From Pontibacter liquoris (GTDB lineage: Bacteria; Bacteroidota; Bacteroidia; Cytophagales; Hymenobacteraceae): a stretch of DNA of 64,000 nt. Below, piece after piece: positions 57,262 through 64,000 of the stretch. The stretch is from NCBI RefSeq assembly GCF_022758235.1, contig NZ_JALEBG010000001.1, positions 2,666,001-2,730,000 on the forward strand. Reading direction: 5' to 3'. The notes below the pieces were generated by a model. It saw nothing but the letters and a program-made list of their open reading frames with translations. It did not search any database and was not told the origin of the DNA. Numbering within the stretch: position 1 is the stretch's first letter; each line of letters begins with the position of its first letter. The translations under genes were made by a program, and so were the position numbers.

Positions 57262-57667
57262 CTGCTACCCGGCTGGTTCAGCTGCGGTAGCTGGTTTATC
57301 GCGATCATCACCTAAAAGCCGCTCTCTAAATAAGGGAGCGGTTTTTTTATGCGCTTTTCTTTCCTCCTCCAGTTGTGCGAAATGTCTCATATAGTACGTC
57401 TCATTTAACCGGGAGGCAAATGGCTTTTTTCAGGCGTTGTAGGCTCAAGTCAGCATTTTACCTGCTTACACTTTTAACGAATTAACAATCTGTTTTGTAT
57501 ACATTTATCAATGTTTGCTAAATTTTATTTTATTTTTTTCAATATTTATGCTTTTTTGTTGATAATTTAATTTATTATTTAAAACCCAAAAGCCTTCTTT
57601 GGCCGTAAGCGAAACATCCTTAGAGTTGCTGCCAGGAAAAAGCAAGGCACACAAAAAAAGCATTAAG
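57254..57667. other. Intergenic region upstream of amt
   Basis: 414 bp. Terminator at 57319-57348, then a strongly A/T-rich tract around 57480-57590, then the amt start. An in-frame TTG at 57599 is possible but the ATG at 57668 is preferred. No clear PII or NtrC-type site recognised. Confidence 0.45.
57319..57348 (+). terminator. Terminator after the purine permease
   Basis: 8-bp stem CCGCTCTC / GGGAGCGG (one G-T pair) with a 7-nt loop and a run of seven T at 57342-57348. Confidence 0.8.
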
Positions 57668-59020
57668 ATGACTGTACTAACTACCCCACAACAAGTAAAA
57701 CCGCTTGAGAAGGTTTTCTCCCGCGTGCCATTTATACTCCTGCTGCTGGTGGCGCTGCTGGCCCTGGCTGTTCCTTCCGTACCGGTAACCACCACGGCTG
57801 CTGCCAACATCAATGCAGCCGATACGGCCTGGATGCTGACTGCCACGGCCCTCGTGCTGATCATGACGCCTGGGTTGGCTTTCTTTTATGGGGGTATGGT
57901 CAGCCACAAGAACGTGCTCTCCACGATGCTGCAGAGCTTTATCTGCATGGCCATCGTCACGGTGCTTTGGGTGGTCTTCGGTTTTAGCCTGGCCTTCGGA
58001 GATTCGATCGGCGGCCTGGTAGGTGACCCGAGGACTTATTTTATGATGCGCGGTGTGATGGACGGTGCTCCCTGGCCCGCCGCTCCAACCATTCCGTTGC
58101 TGCTGTTTGCCATGTTCCAGTTAAAATTTGCCATCATCACGCCCGCCCTGATCACCGGTGCTTTTGCCGAACGCATCAATTTCAAGTCCTACATTCTGTT
58201 TATCTGTCTCTTTTTTATTTTCATCTATGCGCCCCTGGCACATGTTACCTGGCACCCCGACGGCCTGCTGCTGCAGTTGGGCGTTCTGGATTTTGCAGGC
58301 GGCACGGTTGTGCACATGTCGGCAGGGTGGGCAGCGCTGGCTTCTGCTTTATACTTAAAAAAACGCTATGACACCAATCACCGGCCTTCCCACGTTGTTT
58401 TTGTGCTGCTGGGCACCGGCCTGCTGTGGTTTGGCTGGTTTGGCTTTAATGCCGGTTCAGCCATGGGCGCCAGTGGGCTGGGGGTCATAGCGCTCGGCAC
58501 CACCATGACGGCCTCGGCCGCGGCAGCCATGGCCTGGATATTTTTTGATTCCCTGAAAGGACGAAAGCCCTCGGCCATGGGAACCTGCATCGGAGCCGTA
58601 GTTGGCCTGGTGGCTATTACACCTGCCGCCGGTTTTGTCACGCTTCCGCACGCGCTGGTTATTGGCGTAGTAGCTGCCATTGTGAGCAACCTAGTGGTAG
58701 ACTGGCGCACCCGCACGGCTATTGACGACACGTTGGACGTATTTCCGTGCCACGGTGTAGGCGGTATGGTGGGCATGCTATTAACCGGCGTTTTTGCCAG
58801 CCAGGCGGTAAACGAAGCTAACACCACAGGTAACGGGCTGATCTTTGGCGAAGTCAGGCTCTTTTTAGTGCAGTTGGCTGCCATGGTGGGCGTATCCGTC
58901 TTTGCATTCTGCGGCGCCTGGCTCCTGCTCAGACTGACAGACCTGATCATGCCGCTGCGCGTAACAGAAAAAGAAGAAACCGAAGGCCTCGACCTGAGCC
59001 AGCACGGTGAAACAGTATGA
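57668..59020 (+). CDS. amt: Ammonium transporter (Amt/MEP/Rh)
   Basis: 450 residues from the ATG at 57668. N-terminal signal-like segment, then ANINAADTAWMLTATALVLIM, and FAGGTVVHMSAGWAALASAL (pore-lining first His) and VFPCHGVGGMVGMLLTG (second His of the twin-His pair). About 11 membrane helices form the trimeric ammonia channel of the inner membrane. Length normal. No adjacent glnB/glnK gene is seen; the next gene is ppc. Confidence 0.93.
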   Translation: MTVLTTPQQVKPLEKVFSRVPFILLLLVALLALAVPSVPVTTTAAANINAADTAWMLTATALVLIMTPGLAFFYGGMVSHKNVLSTMLQSFICMAIVTVLWVVFGFSLAFGDSIGGLVGDPRTYFMMRGVMDGAPWPAAPTIPLLLFAMFQLKFAIITPALITGAFAERINFKSYILFICLFFIFIYAPLAHVTWHPDGLLLQLGVLDFAGGTVVHMSAGWAALASALYLKKRYDTNHRPSHVVFVLLGTGLLWFGWFGFNAGSAMGASGLGVIALGTTMTASAAAAMAWIFFDSLKGRKPSAMGTCIGAVVGLVAITPAAGFVTLPHALVIGVVAAIVSNLVVDWRTRTAIDDTLDVFPCHGVGGMVGMLLTGVFASQAVNEANTTGNGLIFGEVRLFLVQLAAMVGVSVFAFCGAWLLLRLTDLIMPLRVTEKEETEGLDLSQHGETV

Positions 59021-59337
59021 AGCAGCTATGCCTCAACCTTGGGAGGTATGCGCAAAGAAGAACATCCTATACTTACAGGCTACCGGCATCAGCCTGCGTG
59101 CTAACGGCTATTTGGGCTGGGTTAAAACGATAATAACAATAACTTTCATAGCGCTATACTTCTTAAAGGATACAAATCCGTACGGAGTAGTTAAACCTAA
59201 ACAGGCAAGTATAAAAGGGCTTATTCCGACCCGTAGAATTGCTATTGTGCCACGCGCCGGCCTTAGGTTACAGGCTGTTTTCCTTGGCGGGGCTACGGAA
59301 CTTGTTTTCAACTATTTAATTGCAGAAATTGATTTTT
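59021..59337. other. Intergenic region between amt and ppc
   Basis: 317 bp with three AAGTATA/TATACTT heptamers (59070, 59155, 59205). No gene or clear promoter found; an open frame across it (59007-59345) lacks gene-like features. Confidence 0.4.
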
Positions 59338-61914
59338 ATGGATAACGTGGACGATAATATTCTGGAAGTATACCGGAAGGAAGTAGGCTTGAAGTTTCAG
59401 TTGTATAACAGTCTCTTCACCTCGCTGCCCTTTCACCGGGTAGAGAAAACGGGCGTGCTGCTCTCTATTTTTCTGCAGCATTGTGAGGAAGGCTACGACA
59501 AAAAACAAAGCCCTTCGGAAATTATCCGGAGTTTTATGCAGCAGTATACCTCCTACCAAACAGATCGGGAGCAGCTGGACCTGCTGTTCCGGTTTGTGCA
59601 GTATGCCGAAAGGCAGGTCGTATTGTTCGACGCCCTGGAAGATGCCGCTTATGCCGACACCCACGACATGAACGGCATCGGTACGCTCAAGCACCTGCAA
59701 TCGCAGATATTGCACACGGGCATGGAGCCGCAGCTTGCCGAAAAGCTAAAAGACTTTTCAGTGCGGCTGGTGCTTACCGCGCACCCGACGCAGTTTTATC
59801 CCAGCGAAGTGCTGGGCATTATCAACGACCTGTCCAAAGCCCTTACCAGCGACAACACCGCCGAGGTAAACAGCTATCTGCAACAGCTTGGCAAAACCCC
59901 CTTTTTCAAAAAGCAGAAACCTACGCCGTATGACGAGGCGGTGAGTTTGATATGGTTTCTGGAAAACGTTTTTTATCAGTCTGCCGGGCATATCCTTTCC
60001 AGGCTTAAAAATCAGTTCCCGGAGCAGGTCACGGCCCAAACGCCCTTGATCCGCCTGGGCTTCTGGCCCGGCGGCGACCGGGACGGCAATCCGTTCGTGC
60101 TGGTAGATACAACCCGCAAAGTGGCCGGTGCGCTGCGGGCCGCCATTATCCGGTCCTACTACACCGATGTGCGCGACCTGAAGCGCCGCCTTACCTTCCG
60201 GGGCGTAGAAGACTTGGTGGCAGCACTCGAAAAAAAGCTCTACAACAACCTGTACGTGCCCGATTACAAGGCCGACATCACCAAAGCTGATATTATCCAG
60301 ACGCTCGAGCAGATCCGGACCACCCTGGTGGAGCAACACAACGGCCTGTTTAGAAGCATGGTCGAAAACCTGCTCCGGAAAGTAGAATTGTTTGGTTTAT
60401 ACTTTGCCTCCCTCGACATCCGGCAGGACAGCTCGGTGCACACCGAAGTGCTGGAAGCGATCGCTGCCACAGCCTCCGTCCTCCCCGAAAATTACCAGGC
60501 GCTGCCGGATACGGAAAAGATCCGGGTGTTACTGCAAACAGAGCATCCGTTCGATGCTTCGCTGCTGGTAAACGAACTGCACCGCGACACACTCGAATCC
60601 ATGGCGGCCATCCGGTCCATCCAGCAGCACAACGGCGAAGAAGGCTGTCACCGTTATATTATCAGCCACAGTACCAGCGCACTGGACGTAATAGCGGTTT
60701 ACGGCCTTCTGCTGCTCAGTGGCTGGAAACGCGATGCGCTTTCAGTAGACATTGTGCCCCTTTTTGAAACCATTGCCGACCTGGAACAGGCTGGCCAGGT
60801 GATGCAGGCGCTCTATGAAAATGAAACCTACCGCCAGCACCTGCAAATACGAAACAACACCCAAACCATTATGCTGGGCTTTTCGGATGGCACCAAAGAC
60901 GGCGGTTACTTGATGGCCAATTGGAGTATTTACAAAGCCAAAGAAGAGCTTAGCGCTCTGTCGAAGCAGTATGGCGTGCAGGTGGTCTTTTTTGACGGGC
61001 GAGGTGGCCCCACGGCGCGAGGTGGCGGCAAAACGCACCAGTTCTATGCCTCCATGGGCAGTAATATTTCCAACAAAGAAATCCAGCTGACCATCCAGGG
61101 GCAGACGATCAGCTCTAACTTTGGCACGCCCGCTGCCGCCCAGTATAACATGGAGCAACTGATCCATGCGGGCATCAGCAACGCCCTTTTTACTGCCCGC
61201 GAATCTACGCTTACCAAACAGGAAGAAGCTTTGTTGCAAGGGATGGCCGATGCCAGTTACCAGGCGTACAGCGACCTGAAAAACCACCCGGACTTTCTGG
61301 AGTACCTGACCTATGCGAGCCCCCTACGCTATTATGCCGAGGCCAACATTGGCAGCAGGCCAGCCAAACGCAAGCCAGGCAAACTGAACCTGAACGACCT
61401 GCGCGCCGTGCCGTATGTCGGCTCCTGGAGCCAGCTAAAGCAAAACCTGCCCGGCTATTACGGGGTAGGCACCGCATTCGAGCAGTATGAAAAGGCCGGC
61501 AGATGGTCAGAAATTGAGGAGCTCTACCATCATTCGATGTTCTTTAAAACGCTGCTGGATAATTGCGAAATGGCAATGAGCAAGTGCTTTTTCCCGCTCA
61601 CGGCTTTTCTGGCTGATCATCCGACCTATGGCCACCTATGGCGCATGATCTACGAGGAATTTAACCGGACCAAAAGGTATGTGCTGCGCTTAGCCAATGT
61701 AGCGGAGCTGCTGGATGATAAATCGGTGAATCAGCTTTCCATCCAAATGCGCCAGCGGATCGAACTGCCCCTGCTCACAGTGCAGCAGTTTGCCCTTACC
61801 CGCATCCGGGAAATGGAAGAGCAGGATACAGCAGACACAAACAAGCCTTTGTATGAAAAACTGGTGATGCGCTGCTCTTTTGGCATCATCAACGCCGAAC
61901 GGAATTCCGCCTAG
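59338..61914 (+). CDS. ppc: Phosphoenolpyruvate carboxylase
   Basis: 858 residues from the ATG at 59338. Carboxylates phosphoenolpyruvate to oxaloacetate, replenishing the TCA cycle; with mqo this supports C4-acid metabolism. LTAHPTQFYP holds catalytic His149; FWPGGDRDGNPFV and FFDGRGGPTARGGGKTH (about 550-566) are the conserved loops; QGQTISSNFG follows. No N-terminal phosphorylation segment of the plant type. Ends at a terminator with the heptamer TATACTT at 61916. Confidence 0.95.
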   Translation: MDNVDDNILEVYRKEVGLKFQLYNSLFTSLPFHRVEKTGVLLSIFLQHCEEGYDKKQSPSEIIRSFMQQYTSYQTDREQLDLLFRFVQYAERQVVLFDALEDAAYADTHDMNGIGTLKHLQSQILHTGMEPQLAEKLKDFSVRLVLTAHPTQFYPSEVLGIINDLSKALTSDNTAEVNSYLQQLGKTPFFKKQKPTPYDEAVSLIWFLENVFYQSAGHILSRLKNQFPEQVTAQTPLIRLGFWPGGDRDGNPFVLVDTTRKVAGALRAAIIRSYYTDVRDLKRRLTFRGVEDLVAALEKKLYNNLYVPDYKADITKADIIQTLEQIRTTLVEQHNGLFRSMVENLLRKVELFGLYFASLDIRQDSSVHTEVLEAIAATASVLPENYQALPDTEKIRVLLQTEHPFDASLLVNELHRDTLESMAAIRSIQQHNGEEGCHRYIISHSTSALDVIAVYGLLLLSGWKRDALSVDIVPLFETIADLEQAGQVMQALYENETYRQHLQIRNNTQTIMLGFSDGTKDGGYLMANWSIYKAKEELSALSKQYGVQVVFFDGRGGPTARGGGKTHQFYASMGSNISNKEIQLTIQGQTISSNFGTPAAAQYNMEQLIHAGISNALFTARESTLTKQEEALLQGMADASYQAYSDLKNHPDFLEYLTYASPLRYYAEANIGSRPAKRKPGKLNLNDLRAVPYVGSWSQLKQNLPGYYGVGTAFEQYEKAGRWSEIEELYHHSMFFKTLLDNCEMAMSKCFFPLTAFLADHPTYGHLWRMIYEEFNRTKRYVLRLANVAELLDDKSVNQLSIQMRQRIELPLLTVQQFALTRIREMEEQDTADTNKPLYEKLVMRCSFGIINAERNSA

Positions 61915-61933
61915 CTATACTTCCAAAAAGAAG

Positions 61934-61974
61934 AAAGCCGGCAAGTATGGAGCCTTTCCACACTTGCCGGCTTT
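61934..61974. terminator. Terminator after ppc
   Basis: 13-bp stem AAAGCCGGCAAGT (61934-61946) with ACTTGCCGGCTTT (61962-61974). The loop can form a small inner pair. 19 bp past the ppc stop. Confidence 0.8.
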
Positions 61975-62022
61975 TGAATTTATACTGCTGCTCTTATACT
62001 TACTTTGGACCAGGAAACGAAG

Positions 62023-62484
62023 CTAGCGTAAGGCATCAAACGAATACTGAGCGTTGCTCCAGAATTCATCCAGCGCAATAATGCGCGGCTTAAAGAACGA
62101 GATCAGTGCAGGCCAGTCATTCTTGTCAAAGACATTGACCGGAGAAATTTCCGTGTAGATCCTGCTGATCACTTTATCGTCGTCGTTGGTTGTGTGCAGG
62201 GCCCACTGCCACTCCTCGCCCACCTGCTCGTGCAATACGTTCCGAAGGGCCTCGAACTGCTCAAAGAAAAGCTGCTGGATCTCCAGATCCGGGTGAGTCA
62301 GCTCGATGGCGATGGATGCGGTTTTTTTATCGGCCTGCATCCGGAAGTATACATCCTTTATGCCGGTGCGGTAATTCAGCCAGTTGGTTCGGTAACCTTC
62401 AGCAGAAAGATGCGGGGCAATATACTGTCCGAATGTGGTCCAGAAAGCCTGCCGGAGTTGGGAAGCTTGTTCGCGTGTATACAT
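62023..62484 (-). CDS. DUF4268 domain protein
   Basis: 153 residues, no signal or TM. LRQAFWTTFGQYIAPHLS and KDVYFRMQADKKTASIAIEL match DUF4268, a domain found alone in many Bacteroidota and elsewhere in restriction-type and nuclease-like contexts. Here it stands alone with no methylase or nuclease near. Function unknown. Confidence 0.75.
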   Translation of the reverse strand: MYTREQASQLRQAFWTTFGQYIAPHLSAEGYRTNWLNYRTGIKDVYFRMQADKKTASIAIELTHPDLEIQQLFFEQFEALRNVLHEQVGEEWQWALHTTNDDDKVISRIYTEISPVNVFDKNDWPALISFFKPRIIALDEFWSNAQYSFDALR

Positions 62485-62564
62485 AGTGGCAAATTATGAA
62501 ATTATGCCCGGAAGGCCAACTGGCGCCGGCCAGGTGCTGGCCGGCAAGTATAACTTCAAAATTT

Positions 62565-63740
62565 TTATTTAAGGCCAAGGGCGTGCATTTCCTGGTCAAT
62601 GCGCTGGTTCCAGCGTTGCTGGGCGGCCTCGTCCAGGCCATGCTGCGTCTCGCCGTCGTATTGTTCCTGCAGGTGGTTCATCTCCCGGAACGATTCGATA
62701 TACTGGTACTGAATGATGCTGTTGTAATCTTCGAGCGTCAGATTGTCGGGCTGCACTTTTTTCTTGAAGCGCTCAGCCACAATTTTGACGATATCAAAAT
62801 GCCGTTGCTCATGATTCAGGCTGTAGGCGTTACGGGCCACATCCTTCACCCATGAGGATCTTTTTAAAACATACACTTTCATGGTCAGGTCCAGCTGGAT
62901 GACCCCGTTAACCACGGTGCTTTTCCCCTCATAGGCAAACCCCGGGAAAACAGACGCGGCAAAGTGGCTCGTTTTACTCGGCGCAGCCAGAAAATCATTC
63001 CAGTTCAGGGGCCGGTCTAGCCTATAAAATACGGTATCATCCTTGCCGTTTTGGGTATAATCAATAAAGGAGACCTCTATACTTCGGGCCAGCTTTGCGT
63101 TACGGCCGGCTTCTTTGTCCATCCAGGTATTCAGGTAAGTAAGGGCGTCGGCCAGCGACTGCCGGAGCACCGGTTCTACATCAAAGCGCTGGCTTGCCGG
63201 GCGGTTATACCTGGCGCCACCTTTATAGGCCAGCAGTTCCACCGGGCCTTCTTCGCGCTGCAGATCGAAGGTCATGCCCACGGCAACATTTCCGTCCACA
63301 CGGCCTTTCGCACCGGGCTTCTCCGTTACTTTAAACTCTTTCAGACGGATGATGATGGGTCGCAGCTTTTTATCAGCCGGCAAGCTCTTCTGAATGTATT
63401 GTCGGATCGCGGCCAGGCCACCTCCCTGCAGGTCGACCGGACGTGGGGTGCCAACCTGCGCGGTGGCAGCACTGGCTACAGGTAGCAAGTATGCAACAGC
63501 CGCTTTCTCGTCCCGCTCGTCTTGCACAGCAGCTACATAAAACTCTTTGGGGCTAAAAGGCAGCCGTTCTGCCCGCAGCGTAATAGTTTCCGTTTCCCAT
63601 GCAGGATTAGCCGCGCCACCAAGCAGCAGCACAAGTATGCTTAGCAGCAGCCAGCGTTTTGTGTTCTGAAGGAAAACGGCTGTGCTTGCAGGCTGCGTTT
63701 CCTTCTTCTTAAAGCTTTTCAGGATATTTTTATCTGACAT
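62565..63740 (-). CDS. DUF922-like membrane-anchored protein with HEQRH motif
   Basis: 391 residues from the ATG at 63740. One N-terminal TM helix (about 26-44, WLLLSILVLLLGGAANP). The middle resembles no family I know. Residues about 230-345 fit DUF922 (FYRLDRPLNWNDFLAAPS, then LNHEQRHFDIVKI), whose HExxH motif suggests zinc-dependent peptidase activity. Periplasmic by topology. Nearby DUF4268 is 80 bp downstream on the same strand. Confidence 0.65.
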   Translation of the reverse strand: MSDKNILKSFKKKETQPASTAVFLQNTKRWLLLSILVLLLGGAANPAWETETITLRAERLPFSPKEFYVAAVQDERDEKAAVAYLLPVASAATAQVGTPRPVDLQGGGLAAIRQYIQKSLPADKKLRPIIIRLKEFKVTEKPGAKGRVDGNVAVGMTFDLQREEGPVELLAYKGGARYNRPASQRFDVEPVLRQSLADALTYLNTWMDKEAGRNAKLARSIEVSFIDYTQNGKDDTVFYRLDRPLNWNDFLAAPSKTSHFAASVFPGFAYEGKSTVVNGVIQLDLTMKVYVLKRSSWVKDVARNAYSLNHEQRHFDIVKIVAERFKKKVQPDNLTLEDYNSIIQYQYIESFREMNHLQEQYDGETQHGLDEAAQQRWNQRIDQEMHALGLK

Positions 63741-63919
63741 AACTTCCCATTCATCAAAAGGCGCCAAAATACGGCTTTATTAAGTATAAAGCTGCCTTTG
63801 TTGCTTTTGATGAACATACGCCAAGCCTTTTCGGTTCGCCCGGACAGCAACGGGTTCTACCGGCTTTCATCTTGCCACCAGCGTACCCTGTTTGTTCGCT
63901 TCTGGATGCAATAGGGCAC

Positions 63920-63955
63920 AAAAAAGGGGGCTGATCTACATCAGCCCCCTTTTTT
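63920..63955. terminator. Terminator after the edge gene
   Basis: AAAAAAGGGGGCTGA pairs with TCAGCCCCCTTTTTT around a 6-nt loop. It lies 15 bp past the stop of the minus-strand gene entering from the right edge. Confidence 0.85.
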
Positions 63956-63970
63956 CATTACCGAAACAAT

Positions 63971-64000
63971 TTAATGGGTAACCAGCAATTTGCCCTGCGC
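63971..64000 (-). CDS. C-terminal end of a T9SS-sorted protein (edge fragment)
   Basis: Only the last nine codons are visible: AQGKLLVTH then TAA (stop at 63973-63971). The KLLVTH ending is typical of type A T9SS sorting domains of this phylum, and a terminator follows at the right distance, so this is probably the 3' end of a secreted protein gene that continues past the window. Confidence 0.5.
   Translation of the reverse strand, partial: AQGKLLVTH

Noticed and set aside
59007..59345. Plus-strand open frame between amt and ppc
   Set aside because: Overlaps both neighbours, three heptamer copies run through it and the translation has no domain-like pattern.

Overview
The window reads as a chromosomal segment of a Bacteroidota bacterium, most likely Hymenobacteraceae (Pontibacter or a near relative). 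Reasons: several secreted proteins end in type IX secretion (T9SS) sorting domains; promoter-like sites match the Bacteroidota -7 consensus TAnnTTTG; Shine-Dalgarno sequences are weak; composition looks close to half G+C; and family content fits (DUF5777 barrel protein, DUF937 protein, an ECF sigma factor paired with a membrane-spanning anti-sigma candidate, polyphosphate-type glucokinase). The genus is inference. I see no rRNA, tRNA, CRISPR array, integrase or transposase gene.

Layout. 1-10.8 kb: envelope and secreted proteins (partial nuclease lipoprotein, HExxH lipoprotein, S74/T9SS adhesin-like protein, T9SS beta-propeller protein), plus an ABC-F ATPase and a DUF937 membrane protein, with two long non-coding gaps. 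11.0-21.6 kb: a seven-gene minus-strand cluster, the most unusual part. In transcription order it encodes a vWA-like lipoprotein, a small multi-pass membrane protein, a tubulin/FtsZ-like GTPase, a 1154-residue protein with an actin/Hsp70-type ATPase domain, a membrane-anchored Q/R/P-rich protein, a MotA/TolQ-like channel with a long coiled-coil tail, and a MotB-like protein with a peptidoglycan-binding domain. The last two resemble the ZorA/ZorB motor of Zorya defence, but no ZorC or ZorD is present. A 120-bp inverted-repeat element sits inside the cluster.

22.0-26.3 kb: GH51 arabinofuranosidase, a methyltransferase, a small unknown protein and truA. 26.3-34.7 kb: a pentose phosphate operon, ppgK-tkt-rpiB-tal-gnd-zwf-pgl, running from glucose phosphorylation through the oxidative branch and most of the non-oxidative branch. 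35-42.7 kb: a kinase-like protein with a substituted catalytic Asp, a WalJ/YycJ-type metallo-hydrolase, a MaoC-type hydratase, a class A penicillin-binding protein and NDH-2. 42.9-46.8 kb: ECF sigma factor, putative dual-membrane-spanning anti-sigma factor, then an overlapping cytochrome c / YceI / DUF5777 triplet. 46.8-64 kb: quinone-reductase-like enzyme, a glycosyltransferase-methyltransferase-membrane protein set, mqo, Mut7-C and MpaB-type proteins, a coiled-coil membrane protein, an NCS2 purine permease, amt, ppc, DUF4268 and DUF922-like proteins, and the last codons of a further T9SS protein.

A second notable feature is distributed: the heptamer AAGTATA (TATACTT on the other strand) occurs roughly 90 times by hand count, about 8 being expected by chance. 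It lies in genes and gaps on both strands and forms inverted pairs in transcription-terminator stems. This distribution resembles DNA-uptake sequences of other phyla, although no such role is shown here.
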